From: Gammaproteobacteria bacterium
GTDB lineage: Bacteria > Pseudomonadota > Gammaproteobacteria > Pseudomonadales > IMCC2047
DNA length: 64,000 nt
NCBI GenBank assembly: GCA_021773395.1
Contig: JAJFKB010000010.1
Span: 62,001-126,000, forward strand
Direction: 5' to 3'
Below the pieces are notes generated by a model, which saw only the letters and a list, made by a program, of their open reading frames with translations, had not been told where the DNA came from and ran no database searches. Each line of letters starts with the position of its first letter. Position 1 is the first letter of the stretch. A program made the translations under genes and the position numbers. Of the stretch, positions 9,286-20,558 are shown one piece after another.

Positions 9286-10533
9286 ATGGATCATTTTAAC
9301 TATCGCAACGGCGAGTTATTTGCCGAAGATGTAGCAGTAGCAAAAATTGCTGCTGACTACGGCACGCCTTGCTACATTTATTCCAGAGCTACATTGGAAA
9401 TGCATTACCAGGCCTATGTAAATGCCTGCGGATCGCACCCCCACCTTATCTGCTACGCCGTTAAAGCCAATTCCAATCTTGGAGTACTCAATCTGCTGGC
9501 GAAGATGGGAGCGGGGTTTGATATCGTTTCTGTAGGTGAACTGGAGCGGGTACTGGCCGCTGGAGGGGATGCCAGCAAGATTGTTTTTTCCGGCATTGGC
9601 AAACAACCAGCGGAGATTCGCCGGGCTCTCGAGGTCGGTGTTCACTGCTTCAACGTAGAGTCCGAAGCGGAACTAGATTTGATCAATGCGGTCGCTGAAG
9701 AAACCGATCAAATTGCCCCTATTTCGTTGCGTGTAAATCCTGACGTCGATGCAAAAACACACCCCTATATTTCCACAGGCTTGAAAGAAAATAAATTCGG
9801 CATCGATATTTCCGAGGCTCACTCGGTGTATCAAAAAGCCGCTTCACTGAAGCACCTTGCCATTAAAGGCGTCGATTGCCATATCGGCAGTCAGCTCACA
9901 ACACTGGAGCCCTTTCTTGACGCATTGGATCGCTTGCTGGTACTGGTTGACGAATTGGCCGATTCGGGTATTCAGCTGTCACACCTGGATTTGGGGGGTG
10001 GGCTTGGTGTACCTTATAACGACGAGCAACCACCACATCCTAGCGAGTACGCTGCCGCAATTGTACAAAAACTGGCAGGACACAAGCTGACATTGCTGCT
10101 TGAGCCTGGACGGTCAATAGCTGCCAATGCCGGGATTTTGGTAACCCAGGTGACACTGCTTAAGCGTAATCCATTGAAGAATTTTGCGGTGGTAGATGCT
10201 GCCATGAACGATTTGATCCGCCCCGCCCTTTACCAGGCGTGGCAGGCCATCATTCCCGTTCAGCCGCGTGCTGGAAATGAAATTCAGTATGACGTGGTAG
10301 GTCCAGTCTGTGAAACAGGTGATTTTCTGGGGAAAGATCGGTTGCTATCTATTGAGCCAGGGGACCTGCTGGCGATACGATCCGCCGGAGCCTATGGTTT
10401 TACTATGAGTTCTAACTATAATTCACGAAATCGTGCAGTAGAATTAGTAGTTGATGCGGACAAGGTACACATCGTCAGATCACGTGAAACGATACAAGAC
10501 CAGATCGCACTGGAATCCCTGCTACCTGAATAA
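9286..10533 (+). CDS. lysA: Diaminopimelate decarboxylase
   Basis: A 415-residue PLP enzyme (alanine-racemase fold) that decarboxylates meso-diaminopimelate to lysine. The start is placed at the ATG at 9286 (MDHFNYRNGEL), which matches family N-termini; an in-frame ATG at 9244 would add 14 unrelated residues. The PLP lysine lies in CYAVKANSN (near residue 60). The HIGSQL block, the glycine-rich LDLGGGLG loop, the EPGR segment and the C-terminal VGPVCETGDF motif with the second-subunit Cys are all present. It lies between lptM and dapF in a lysine/peptidoglycan unit. Confidence 0.97.
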   Translation: MDHFNYRNGELFAEDVAVAKIAADYGTPCYIYSRATLEMHYQAYVNACGSHPHLICYAVKANSNLGVLNLLAKMGAGFDIVSVGELERVLAAGGDASKIVFSGIGKQPAEIRRALEVGVHCFNVESEAELDLINAVAEETDQIAPISLRVNPDVDAKTHPYISTGLKENKFGIDISEAHSVYQKAASLKHLAIKGVDCHIGSQLTTLEPFLDALDRLLVLVDELADSGIQLSHLDLGGGLGVPYNDEQPPHPSEYAAAIVQKLAGHKLTLLLEPGRSIAANAGILVTQVTLLKRNPLKNFAVVDAAMNDLIRPALYQAWQAIIPVQPRAGNEIQYDVVGPVCETGDFLGKDRLLSIEPGDLLAIRSAGAYGFTMSSNYNSRNRAVELVVDADKVHIVRSRETIQDQIALESLLPE

Positions 10534-10577
10534 ATTGGAAGTCCCGCTATGAGTCCAACTGAGGTTAAACTACATTC

Positions 10578-11408
10578 ATGCTCATGAAATTTACCAAAAT
10601 GCATGGCTGCGGGAATGATTTCATGGTCATTGACCTGGTCAGCCAGTTTATAAAAATCAGGCCACAACTCATCAAAAAGTGGGCTGACAGGCGATTTGGC
10701 GTGGGTTTTGACCAACTTTTGATGGTCGAACCACCAACGATGCCAGAAGCGGATTTTCGGTACCGTATTTTTAATGCGGATGGTGAAGAAGTCGAACAGT
10801 GCGGCAACGGTGCGCGCTGCTTCGCTCGATTTGTGCGCGACAATAAGCTGACCAAAAAGAAGCATATTAAGGTGGAAACAAAGGCTGGCCTCATTGAACT
10901 ACATGTGATCGACAAAAATCAGGTACTGGTGAATATGGGAGAACCAAGGCTGCAGCCTGATCAAATACCATTCTATGCTGAGCAGCAGGCGCCCCTTTAT
11001 TCGCTACCAGTTAACGGTGAAGCGTTGGATATCAGCGCCATTTCAATGGGCAACCCGCATGCAGTTTGTATTGTTGAGGACACAGAGACAACACCTGTTG
11101 ATACGCTGGGCCCAGTGATAGAGCAGCATGAACGATTTCCACAAAGGGTTAATGCCGGGTTTATGCAGATTCTAGCCCGTGATGAGATAAACTTACGGGT
11201 TTATGAACGAGGCGCTGGAGAGACCCTCGCCTGCGGCACCGGCGCCTGTGCTGCCGTAGTGGCCGGACGGCTTCGCGGTTTACTCGACGAGAGAGTAACC
11301 GTGCATTTGCGCGGTGGTACGCTTACAATCCAATGGCCTGGAGAAGGGCATCCGGTAAAAATGACCGGACCATGTAAAAAAGTTTATGAGGGGCGTATTT
11401 TCCTATGA
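10578..11408 (+). CDS. dapF: Diaminopimelate epimerase
   Basis: A 276-residue cytoplasmic, PLP-independent epimerase that converts LL- to meso-diaminopimelate for peptidoglycan and lysine. Both catalytic cysteines are visible, one in EQCGNGARC (near residue 75) and one in LACGTGACA (near 219), together with the KMHGCGNDF opening. The start could be the ATG at 10578 or two codons later at 10584; the latter matches the common MKFTKMHG beginning. Its last four bases overlap the start of the DUF484 gene, so the two are translationally coupled. Confidence 0.97.
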   Translation: MLMKFTKMHGCGNDFMVIDLVSQFIKIRPQLIKKWADRRFGVGFDQLLMVEPPTMPEADFRYRIFNADGEEVEQCGNGARCFARFVRDNKLTKKKHIKVETKAGLIELHVIDKNQVLVNMGEPRLQPDQIPFYAEQQAPLYSLPVNGEALDISAISMGNPHAVCIVEDTETTPVDTLGPVIEQHERFPQRVNAGFMQILARDEINLRVYERGAGETLACGTGACAAVVAGRLRGLLDERVTVHLRGGTLTIQWPGEGHPVKMTGPCKKVYEGRIFL

Positions 11409-12142
11409 GCAAGCCGTCTAACAAAGAGCTTGAACAAAGCAAAGGTAATACCGAAACGACTGCGAAAGGGGTGGCGGCCTACCTCACTCAACACCCGAAT
11501 TTTTTTCAACAGCACACAGAGCTACTTAATAGTTTGCACATTCCGCACCAGGCAACCCTCGATGCAGGAGGAGCTACCCAAACTGTTTCTCTAATTGAAC
11601 GCCAGGTTAAATCACTACGCGAAGAAAACAAGCAATTACAACTGCAACTAAACAAGCTTATCGGAAACGCCCAAATCAATGATGCGCTATTTGAAAAAGC
11701 TCGCAAGCTGGTTTTAAAGCTAATCGCAATCACTAGCCTGACACCTTTAAAACAGATAGTCGAACAGGCCATGAATGATGATTTCGACAGCGATTATTGC
11801 CATATGTGGTATGTAACCGAACAGCCAGCGAATGAAGCAAAAGGGCAAAAGGAGCTGCGGTTGATTACCGAGAAAGTGGGCAGGTTGACGGCTAAGAACA
11901 AGGTTTTTTGCGGTATATTAAAAGAGCCTGAGTGCGAATTTTTATTTGGCGACAATGCCGACAAGGTAGGTTCCGCAGCGGTATTACCACTTTTTTCCGA
12001 CAAACGACTGATCGCTATTCTGGCAATTGCCAATCAGGATGAAGCCTACTATCGCAATAATATGAGTACGGATTTACTCAATCATGTCGGTCAGGTCATC
12101 GCGCAAATCATTGCCAGATTTCCGCTAAGCAATTCGCAATAA
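11405..12142 (+). CDS. DUF484 family protein
   Basis: A 245-residue protein of the DUF484 family, a GAF-like fold of unknown function. The first 25 residues are polar. The family motif around [19 protein letters not shown] (about 22-40) is present, followed by a coiled-coil (about 60-85) and the GAF-like part to the C-terminus. In many gammaproteobacteria the gene lies between dapF and xerC; here it overlaps dapF by 4 bp, but the next gene is the HAD hydrolase and no xerC is present. No enzymatic motif is visible. Confidence 0.88.
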   Translation: MSKPSNKELEQSKGNTETTAKGVAAYLTQHPNFFQQHTELLNSLHIPHQATLDAGGATQTVSLIERQVKSLREENKQLQLQLNKLIGNAQINDALFEKARKLVLKLIAITSLTPLKQIVEQAMNDDFDSDYCHMWYVTEQPANEAKGQKELRLITEKVGRLTAKNKVFCGILKEPECEFLFGDNADKVGSAAVLPLFSDKRLIAILAIANQDEAYYRNNMSTDLLNHVGQVIAQIIARFPLSNSQ

Positions 12143-12167
12143 CTCCTGCAACAGCAGGTAACGGTAA

Positions 12168-12890
12168 ATGCGCTCAATTAAAGCCATTACTTTTGATCTG
12201 GACAATACGCTTTGGCATATTAGTCAGGCCATTCCCGAGGGGGAGCGACGAACCTTTGCCTATTTAAAACGTCACTGTCCTGATATCGAAGCGCACTACG
12301 ACATTCCCTCCTTGCGCCAGCTGATGCTCGATATCCTCAAGCAACAACCATCGCTCACCCATCAAATCAGCCGCTTACGAAAATTAGCGCTGGGCCAGGC
12401 CATTCAAAAGAGCGGTTATTCAAATGAATTGGCTCAACTGCATGCGCAAGCCGCATTCGATCTTTTTATGGATGCGCGACACGAAGTGGTTTTATTTGAC
12501 TACGCCATAGAGATGCTTGATGAATTGCACCAGCATTATCAATTAGGTGCTTTAACCAACGGTAATGCGGATATCAACCGTCTACCGGTAAAACCTTTTT
12601 TTGATTTTTACTACTCCGCAGAGCAGGTATTAAGCAGCAAGCCAAATCCTGAATTGTTTCAGGCTGCCTTGTCCCACACCTCTTTAACACCCTCCCAATG
12701 CATTCATGTCGGTGACCACTGTGAGCATGATATTTTTGGCGGGCAACAGGCCGGGTTTTATACAATTTGGGTTAATACTGACAGAAAACCATGGCCTCAG
12801 GAGTATTTACCCGCAGACGCAGAAGTCCACTGCCTCAGTGAAATACCAGCGGCTATCTCCGATATTGAGACGAGCATTAAGCATAGATAA
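12168..12890 (+). CDS. HAD-superfamily hydrolase (YigB-like)
   Basis: A 240-residue HAD phosphatase. Motif I is FDLDNTLW with Asp10 and Asp12, motif II is the TNGNAD segment near residue 127-132, the motif III Lys is in SSKPNPE near 150, and motif IV is GDHCEHDI near 182-189. The cap is C1 type. E. coli YigB of the same neighbourhood dephosphorylates FMN in riboflavin synthesis, among other substrates; the substrate here is inferred only by family. It follows DUF484 after 25 bp and ends near the convergent trmB. Confidence 0.88.
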   Translation: MRSIKAITFDLDNTLWHISQAIPEGERRTFAYLKRHCPDIEAHYDIPSLRQLMLDILKQQPSLTHQISRLRKLALGQAIQKSGYSNELAQLHAQAAFDLFMDARHEVVLFDYAIEMLDELHQHYQLGALTNGNADINRLPVKPFFDFYYSAEQVLSSKPNPELFQAALSHTSLTPSQCIHVGDHCEHDIFGGQQAGFYTIWVNTDRKPWPQEYLPADAEVHCLSEIPAAISDIETSIKHR

Positions 12891-12954
12891 CCGTCAATCT
12901 TTCAGATATTGAACGGCCATGGTGTCTTGATAAGCGGACGATATAAAAGGTCTT

Positions 12955-13659
12955 CTACTCAACCCTGGAAAATACCAGATCCCATACTCCGTGCCCAAGA
13001 CGCTCACCGCGTTTTTCAAATTTCGTTACCGGCCGATAAGCCGGTTTTTCTGCAAAAGCCCCTAATGGCTGTGTATTCTTCCAACCATCCGTTGTTTCTA
13101 GCACTTCCATCATCTGCTCAGCATAGTTTTCCCAGTCAGTTGCAGCGTGAAAAACTCCCTCTATGCGGGTTTTCTCTTTAACTAAAGCCATAAACTGCGG
13201 CTGCACAATACGCCGTTTGTGATGCTTTTTCTTATGCCAGGGATCTGGAAAAAACAGCTGTACCCGATGCAGGCTGGCATCAGGAATGCAATGTCTTAAC
13301 ACCTCAACCGCGTCATCACAAAATACCCGAATATTGTTCAGCTCATGCTCAGCGGCCAGCTTTAACAGCCTGCCCACTCCAGGCCTATGTACGTCGATAC
13401 CAATGAAGTTCTGTCCGGGCATACTTCTCGCCATCTCTATCAGCGAATCACCCATGCCGAATCCAATCTCCAGGATCACTGGTGCTTCACGCTCAAACAA
13501 CTCTGTGAAATCCACCATACCCTGTTTAAGATCAACACCGTAAGTCGCCCATTGCTCCTGATACGCTCGCTGCTGGCTATTAGTCATTCTTCCAGCACGC
13601 AACACAAAACTGCGAATGGTACGTTTTTTTATATCACTTGATTTGCTCTCGACAGACAT
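12955..13659 (-). CDS. trmB: tRNA (guanine-N7)-methyltransferase
   Basis: A 234-residue SAM-dependent enzyme that makes m7G46 in the variable loop of tRNAs. It shows the SAM-binding EIGFGMGDSL loop (near residues 59-68), the NFIGIDVHRPGVG segment, and the FFPDPWHKKKHHKRR motif (near 150-163) specific to TrmB, with the catalytic Asp in DPW. Length and start are typical. It precedes a DUF423 gene on the same strand, separated by only 6 bp from its stop. The HAD gene ends convergently 64 bp away without an obvious terminator between. Confidence 0.96.
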   Translation of the reverse strand: MSVESKSSDIKKRTIRSFVLRAGRMTNSQQRAYQEQWATYGVDLKQGMVDFTELFEREAPVILEIGFGMGDSLIEMARSMPGQNFIGIDVHRPGVGRLLKLAAEHELNNIRVFCDDAVEVLRHCIPDASLHRVQLFFPDPWHKKKHHKRRIVQPQFMALVKEKTRIEGVFHAATDWENYAEQMMEVLETTDGWKNTQPLGAFAEKPAYRPVTKFEKRGERLGHGVWDLVFSRVE

Positions 13660-13665
13660 TCTAAG

Positions 13666-14040
13666 CTAAACCACCCTGTAAAAAGCGTATGCCAACAGCA
13701 ACCAGCCCGTAATAAAAGCAAGGCCTCCAATTGGTGTGATTGGACCAAATATCTTTATTTGGGTAAACGCCAGCGCATATAGACTGCCACTAAAAAAAAG
13801 AATTCCTGCCACAAAGAGTGCAGCTACGTACTTGAATAGCGAGTTGGCCGGAAAAAGGTATATCATCAGCCCCACCAGCAATAACGCCAATGCGTGAATC
13901 ATCTGATACTGCACCGCTGTATTGAATGCGTTTAGTGAGTTTTCATCCAGTTTAGTGCGCAAAGCATGCGCACCCAAAGCACCCAGCATGACAGCAATTC
14001 CAGCTGCCACGGCTCCAGTCATTAAAAAAAATCTACTCAT
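13666..14040 (-). CDS. DUF423 family small membrane protein
   Basis: A 124-residue integral membrane protein with four hydrophobic segments and the family's AAGIAVMLGALGAHALR opening and YALAFT-GPITPIGG blocks. The start is placed at the ATG at 14040, which has a GGGGA ribosome site 7-8 bp upstream; an upstream in-frame ATG would add 13 residues encoded within the rpoH terminator. The function of DUF423 (E. coli YgdD) is unknown. The gene lies just after the rpoH terminator and 6 bp before trmB, suggesting co-transcription with trmB. Confidence 0.88.
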   Translation of the reverse strand: MSRFFLMTGAVAAGIAVMLGALGAHALRTKLDENSLNAFNTAVQYQMIHALALLLVGLMIYLFPANSLFKYVAALFVAGILFFSGSLYALAFTQIKIFGPITPIGGLAFITGWLLLAYAFYRVV

Positions 14041-14056
14041 GAAAGTATCCCCAAAT

Positions 14057-14092
14057 AAAAAAGCCGCCGGATTGAACACCCGGCGGCTTTCA
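14057..14092 (-). terminator. Rho-independent terminator after rpoH
   Basis: On the minus strand a 10-bp GC-rich stem (GCCGCCGG pairing with CCGGCGGC, extended by AA/TT) with a 9-nt loop is followed by TTTTTT. It lies 17 bp after the rpoH stop. This is a canonical intrinsic terminator. Confidence 0.92.
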
Positions 14093-14108
14093 ACAAAGAC
14101 GGTCTGGT

Positions 14109-14960
14109 TTAGCTTTCCATGGCCACCTTGATTTTTTTCATGGCATTTTTTTCCAGCTGGCGAATACGCTCTGCAGAAACATCATATTTGCCCGCCAGGT
14201 CATGTAACGTGGTTTTCCGCTCAGACAACCAACGCTGATTTAAGATATCTTTGCTGCGGTCATCCAAATGCAGCATTGCTGCGGTAAGTCTTTTATGCGA
14301 ATCCTCAGCCCAATCCTGAGCTTCCAATTGCAGCACCGGATCTACTGACTTATTTTCCAGATAATTGGCTGGTGCCTGATAAGCCGAGTCGTCATCTTCA
14401 TCCGCAGGCAAATCAAAAGAGGTATCGTGCGAGCTCAATCTACCTTCCATCTCTCGCACAACACGTGGTTCGACATTAAGATCCTCAGCAACTGACTGCA
14501 CTTCTTCATTGGTCAGCCAGGCTAACTTCTTTTTAGCACCACGCAAGTTAAAGAATAATTTTCGCTGCGACTTGGTTGTGGCAACCTTTACGATACGCCA
14601 GTTACGTAAGATAAATTCATGCATTTCGGCTTTAATCCAGTGCACGGCAAAAGACACCAGACGCACGCCTTTTTCCGGATTATATCGCTTAACCGCTTTC
14701 ATCAAGCCGACATTACCTTCTTGAATCAGGTCCGCCTGAGAAAGGCCATAGCCTGAGTAACTTTTTGCAATATGCACCACAAATCGAAGGTGAGACATAA
14801 TCAGCTGTCTCGCCGCGTCCAGATCATCTTGGTAATACAAGCGCTCGGCCAGCTCACGTTCCTGATCTACTGTCAAAACAGGGATTCCGGACACACTGGT
14901 AATATAGGCCGATATATTGCCCCCAGGCGTCACATTATCCAAAGTTCGTAAGTAGTTCAT
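14109..14960 (-). CDS. rpoH: RNA polymerase sigma-32 factor
   Basis: A 283-residue heat-shock sigma factor. Region 1.2/2.1 follows the [20 protein letters not shown] opening. Region 2 has [16 protein letters not shown] and the sigma-32 RpoH-box-like segment in [11 protein letters not shown] (near 134-145). Region 4.2 ends with [15 protein letters not shown]. Length is typical (284 in E. coli). It is monocistronic, followed by its own terminator. The upstream region holds two overlapping candidate promoters, one resembling a sigma-E site, as in the multi-promoter control of E. coli rpoH. Confidence 0.97.
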   Translation of the reverse strand: MNYLRTLDNVTPGGNISAYITSVSGIPVLTVDQERELAERLYYQDDLDAARQLIMSHLRFVVHIAKSYSGYGLSQADLIQEGNVGLMKAVKRYNPEKGVRLVSFAVHWIKAEMHEFILRNWRIVKVATTKSQRKLFFNLRGAKKKLAWLTNEEVQSVAEDLNVEPRVVREMEGRLSSHDTSFDLPADEDDDSAYQAPANYLENKSVDPVLQLEAQDWAEDSHKRLTAAMLHLDDRSKDILNQRWLSERKTTLHDLAGKYDVSAERIRQLEKNAMKKIKVAMES

Positions 14961-14988
14961 TCATTTACTCCAATTACAAGGGACGGAA

Positions 14989-15033
14989 ATATTAACATCG
15001 AATGTTAAGAGTTCCAAGTATCACGAAAGTTCC
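14989..15033 (-). promoter_or_regulatory. Overlapping candidate sigma-70 and sigma-E promoters of rpoH with palindrome
   Basis: On the minus strand a TTGGAA box (15012-15017) and a TAATAT box (14989-14994) are 17 bp apart. Overlapping them, GGAACTT (15027-15033) and TCTTA (15006-15010) are 16 bp apart, close to the sigma-E consensus. A perfect 7-bp inverted repeat with a 3-bp centre (14992-15008) fills most of the spacer and touches the -10. All are inferred from consensus matching. Confidence 0.5.
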
Positions 15034-15124
15034 TTTTATCGCTTATCGTTATAATAAATCTTTTATTTAGACTCGACCACCCGAGTCACCTACATTTTCA
15101 CCTGCTCGCGCAGGCTTTACCCTT

Positions 15125-16174
15125 TTAACCCGGCTCGATGTCGCTCAGGTGCCGTCCAACCGCTATCCATGCACCCATCCAGCCCAAGGCTGCACTCAGA
15201 CACAACAGTATCAGTGTAGCACTGAGATCCAAACCCGCCAGAGTAAATCCGCTACTATAACTACTGACTAGCTCAGCAACGGGGCGGTACAGCCAGAAGA
15301 GCACCAGATTAATCATCACCCAGGCCAGCACTCCGCCGCCAATACCATACCAGATGCCAGTGTACAAAAAGGGCCTGCGCACAAAACCATCCGTACCTCC
15401 CACCAGCTTTACGACAACAATTTCTGCTCGCCGACTCTCAATCGCCAATCGAACCGTATTCCCTATCACTAGAAGAACTGCCAACGATAGCACTACACCG
15501 AGGATCATCACTGCTCGTTGCCCCAAAGCCATCAATCCATAAAGTCGCTTCACCCACTTAATATCCAGTTCCGCCTGATCCACTTCAGGCATCGCTCTCA
15601 GATCCTCCAGCAACACCTCTGTTGCCGCAACCGATCCCTGCGTTGTCTGCGGATAAACCACGATAACCGCAGGTAAAGGATTTTCACTCAGATATTCCAA
15701 CGCCTCACCAAAACCCGATAAACTTCTAAACTCAGACAACGCCTGTTCAGGTGAAATATACTGCACTTCCTTTATATCCGGCCGGGTTTTCAAACTTTTA
15801 CTTAACGCTAAACTTTTCTCCGGCGCCAACCCCAAGCTAGTGTAGACTGAAATCTGCGCGGTTCGATCCCAATCGCTACTCAACTGCTGGGCATTCTGTA
15901 AAAACACATATAGTCCCGCAGGCAAGGCCAGCGCAATTGCGATCACCGACCAGGTCATTAGGCTGGCCGCTGGCGTACCTAACAATCGCGTCAAACTGAG
16001 CAACGCAACATCTCTGTGATTGGACAGGTAACCTCGGACACGCTGATATATCTTTTGAGGTGCCTTGCGAACACGAAAATCATTTCTGCGTCGCTCCAGG
16101 TGGCCTGGCAACTGGTTTCTCGGAGCCTGGCGTCTCTCGGATTGCCGGTTACTATCCATACCGCGTACCATCAT
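15125..16174 (-). CDS. ftsX: Cell division protein FtsX (membrane subunit)
   Basis: A 349-residue permease-like subunit that, with FtsE, links the divisome to periplasmic peptidoglycan hydrolase activators. A long basic N-terminal tail (about 60 residues, rich in Arg) precedes the first membrane helix near residues 73-93, then the periplasmic domain, then three helices in the C-terminal FtsX domain. The gene overlaps the 3' end of ftsE; the in-frame ATG at 16159 (MDSNRQ) would shorten the overlap to 8 bp and is a plausible alternative start. The ftsE-ftsX pair and rpoH neighbour match the conserved cluster. Confidence 0.95.
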   Translation of the reverse strand: MMVRGMDSNRQSERRQAPRNQLPGHLERRRNDFRVRKAPQKIYQRVRGYLSNHRDVALLSLTRLLGTPAASLMTWSVIAIALALPAGLYVFLQNAQQLSSDWDRTAQISVYTSLGLAPEKSLALSKSLKTRPDIKEVQYISPEQALSEFRSLSGFGEALEYLSENPLPAVIVVYPQTTQGSVAATEVLLEDLRAMPEVDQAELDIKWVKRLYGLMALGQRAVMILGVVLSLAVLLVIGNTVRLAIESRRAEIVVVKLVGGTDGFVRRPFLYTGIWYGIGGGVLAWVMINLVLFWLYRPVAELVSSYSSGFTLAGLDLSATLILLCLSAALGWMGAWIAVGRHLSDIEPG

Positions 16175-16838
16175 TAATCAGGCGTCCTTTGCTCAGCGTT
16201 AAAATCCGGTGATTGAGCCTGGCAATTAACGAAAGGTCATGAGTCGCCACCAACACTGTTACGCCCACCTGATTGAAGTGTTCGAATAACTGCATGATTT
16301 CTGAAGATAATTTTGGATCCAGATTACCAGTCGGCTCGTCAGCCAGTAACAACGCAGGCTTGTTGACTACTGCCCTTGCGATACCTACCCGCTGCTGCTC
16401 ACCACCAGACAGTGCCATTGGGTTTAACTTTTCTTTTTTCAGCAACCCCACTTTATCGAGCGCCGCTCGAACCCGGCGACCAATATCTCGCGGTTGTGCT
16501 CCTGCAATTACCAACGGCAAAGCAACGTTATCAAACACTGTGCGATCAAAAAGTAATTGGTGATCCTGAAATACCAGACCAATGTTGCGTCGGTAATAGG
16601 GTATCTGGCGACGCTTAATACGTGTTAGGTTCTGCCCGGACACCACAACCTGTCCTCGGGTGCATCGATCCATTAACATGATCAATTTTAACAAGGTGCT
16701 TTTACCCGCACCGGAATGCCCGGTCATAAACGCCATTTCACCGTCAGCCAGATCAAAGGTAACCTGGTTCAGTGCATCGTGACCGCTTTCATAACGCTTA
16801 CTAACCCTGTCAAAGGTGATCATGGCGCCTTTTTCCAT
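16152..16838 (-). CDS. ftsE: Cell division ATP-binding protein FtsE
   Basis: A 228-residue ABC-type ATPase partner of FtsX. It has Walker A GHSGAGKSTL (near residues 40-49), the Q loop in VFQDHQLL, the signature LSGGEQQRV (near 143-151), Walker B LLLADEPTG and the switch His in VATHD. ATP cycling gates activation of peptidoglycan amidases at midcell. It lies between ftsY (73 bp upstream) and ftsX (overlapping). No irregularity apart from a possibly late start; an in-frame ATG five codons in (MITFDRVSK) fits the family equally well. Confidence 0.97.
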   Translation of the reverse strand: MEKGAMITFDRVSKRYESGHDALNQVTFDLADGEMAFMTGHSGAGKSTLLKLIMLMDRCTRGQVVVSGQNLTRIKRRQIPYYRRNIGLVFQDHQLLFDRTVFDNVALPLVIAGAQPRDIGRRVRAALDKVGLLKKEKLNPMALSGGEQQRVGIARAVVNKPALLLADEPTGNLDPKLSSEIMQLFEHFNQVGVTVLVATHDLSLIARLNHRILTLSKGRLINDGTRYG

Positions 16839-16911
16839 TAGGAATTGCTGGCTACAAAAATAATGAATAATTGCTTAAGCAAAGTACTTTAATAAAGTGC
16901 CGTAATTATGG

Positions 16912-18111
<1,200 letters not shown>

Positions 18112-18323
18112 AAAAACAAACTAACTCCAACTTCCGTTACTGGCACCACGAAATCTCCTCCATCGCACAGATCGAAGACTATGGCCAACTGCCAAAATGG
18201 GCTATCCTACCACCTGCAGAGGGCAAACAAAACTAAGGAGCCCCTGATTAATTCTTTGAACCCTTCGGCTTTGCAGACCGCGGTGCTGATCAGAACATCG
18301 CTGACTCTGCAGGGAGCAATAGT

Positions 18324-18479
18324 ATGACGGAGCAACAACCCAGGTTTAGTCGAAAATTTTTAACTATTCTAATGATTATTACAGCGATCGCGATTGCATT
18401 ACTGTCACGCACCGGCACCCCCCCGGAACCTGAGTCTGGAACCATTAAAAAACAAACAATAGAAACCGATAAGAAGTAA
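18324..18479 (+). CDS. Small single-pass membrane protein (51 aa), unknown function
   Basis: An ATG at 18324, preceded by a purine-rich AGGGAGC ribosome site, opens 51 codons ending 6 bp before rsmD. The product has a basic N-terminus, one hydrophobic helix at about residues 12-27, and a polar tail rich in Pro, Glu, Lys and Thr. No family is recognised. Tight spacing to rsmD, the good ribosome site and the membrane-like composition argue that it is real and co-transcribed with rsmD. It could be a membrane-anchored accessory protein, but nothing in the sequence tells its role. Confidence 0.6.
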   Translation: MTEQQPRFSRKFLTILMIITAIAIALLSRTGTPPEPESGTIKKQTIETDKK

Positions 18480-18485
18480 AATTAT

Positions 18486-19085
18486 ATGTCGCGCAAAAAA
18501 CAAAACAGTCCCACATTGCAGCGGCAAAATCGCTTAAGGATTATCGGCGGACGATGGCGAGGGAGGAAGCTAAACTTCCCGGACATCCCCGGTTTAAGAC
18601 CGACACCAGATCGTTTGCGCGAAACACTGTTTAACTGGCTCAGCCCCGCGCTAACTGAAGCACGCTGCCTTGATCTTTTTAGCGGAAGTGGGGCGCTGGG
18701 TCTAGAAGCACTATCGCGCGGTGCTCGATGCGCTACTATTATTGACCAGTCCAGCAAAGCTGTAGAGCAACTGCGACAGAATTTGTCAGATCTCTCCTGC
18801 AATTCTGCCGAATTGTTGCAGACTGATGCGCTACAATGGCTCGAAAAGCTTGTACCCGGTCAACTGGAGCCCTACGATATTATTTTTTTGGACCCACCCT
18901 TTAATCAGGCAATGGTAGATCCCTGTTGCCAGTTGCTCGAACAAAAACTATTAGTTTCCAAAGGTGCTTATATATATACCGAAACCGAAGCATCCTGGAG
19001 TGGAGAAGCACCTCTAACCTGGGAACTACATCGAACAAAAACTACTGGCCAGATCGCGAGCCGTCTTTTTATAGCCCACGAATAG
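18486..19085 (+). CDS. rsmD: 16S rRNA (guanine-N2)-methyltransferase RsmD
   Basis: A 199-residue SAM-dependent methyltransferase that modifies G966 of 16S rRNA. It has the LRIIGGRWRGRKL opening, RPTPDRLRETLFNWL, the SAM loop LDLFSGSGALGLEALSRGA (near 58-77) and the catalytic DPPFN motif (near residue 139). Length is typical. Upstream is the 51-codon membrane protein gene. In many gammaproteobacteria rsmD lies near ftsY and coaD, as here. The extreme N-terminus is basic (RKKQ) and may bind rRNA. Confidence 0.96.
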   Translation: MSRKKQNSPTLQRQNRLRIIGGRWRGRKLNFPDIPGLRPTPDRLRETLFNWLSPALTEARCLDLFSGSGALGLEALSRGARCATIIDQSSKAVEQLRQNLSDLSCNSAELLQTDALQWLEKLVPGQLEPYDIIFLDPPFNQAMVDPCCQLLEQKLLVSKGAYIYTETEASWSGEAPLTWELHRTKTTGQIASRLFIAHE

Positions 19086-19165
19086 TCACGGATAGTTTGA
19101 GCATAGCCCACGAATTGGGTACCATCTCAAGCTAAAACATAATGATTAAAAAAAATCATCGGTAG

Positions 19166-19666
<501 letters not shown>

Positions 19667-19691
19667 AATAAACTGCTGCCCGTTACTTTAA

Positions 19692-19976
<285 letters not shown>

Positions 19977-20014
19977 TCCTGAGCGCGTGATCCAAACAAA
20001 AACCACTCCGACAA

Positions 20015-20056
20015 AATCCAGTACTACTAAACCAAAGTCCAGTACCACTTAACCAA
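20015..20056. repeat. Imperfect 21-bp tandem duplication
   Basis: Two adjacent 21-bp units (20015-20035 and 20036-20056) differ at three positions. They lie in the gap between the ferredoxin gene and the next minus-strand gene. It looks like a recent local duplication with no evident function. Confidence 0.7.
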
Positions 20057-20130
20057 TGACAGCAGACCAGCTACCTGTGTTTAGCGCAACTACGCTTTAG
20101 AAACTGGTAACTTCTCTATCCGTCTTTTGA

Positions 20131-20448
20131 TTACTCCTGATATCCCGTTTGTTTGCAGCCAAGACACCGCACAAATGTATTTCTTGCCGGTTTAACCACT
20201 AGTGTCTCTCCGGCCTGCTCTACATTCCCGCCGAGCAGTGAAATGGGCAAAGTAACTACATAGAGACTAGCTCCAATAACAGTTGTAGCTAGAAATAACG
20301 GCCTGGCAACGACCGCATCAGCGACCATCGCACCGCCGCTTGGCTCTTCATCAATTCCTTTTGCATAAGTTGCTCCGGGTAACAAATAGGCCAACACAAG
20401 CGTTAACATTAACCCGATACGTCCCAGTTTGGAAATAAGCAGTTTCAT
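20131..20448 (-). CDS. Small exported or membrane protein of unknown function
   Basis: A 105-residue protein with a signal peptide (about residues 1-29, cleavage near TYAKG). A second hydrophobic stretch with the pattern ARPLFLATTVIGASLYVVTLP lies at about residues 48-68, and the end contains PARNTFVRCLGC. The pattern is shared with a family of short proteins in Pseudomonas-type genomes, but no function is known to me. It is a single gene between the convergent ferredoxin and mutM. The C-terminal CLGC pair could bind metal or form a disulfide. Confidence 0.7.
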   Translation of the reverse strand: MKLLISKLGRIGLMLTLVLAYLLPGATYAKGIDEEPSGGAMVADAVVARPLFLATTVIGASLYVVTLPISLLGGNVEQAGETLVVKPARNTFVRCLGCKQTGYQE

Positions 20449-20558
20449 AGGATCAGTCCTTTTGTTTTTCGGTAAGTTAATTCAAATATAGCAGCATTTT
20501 GATAATTGACTAGGGTTGCCGACGGGCAGTTAACCCAATGATAACGCAATTCAGCATT

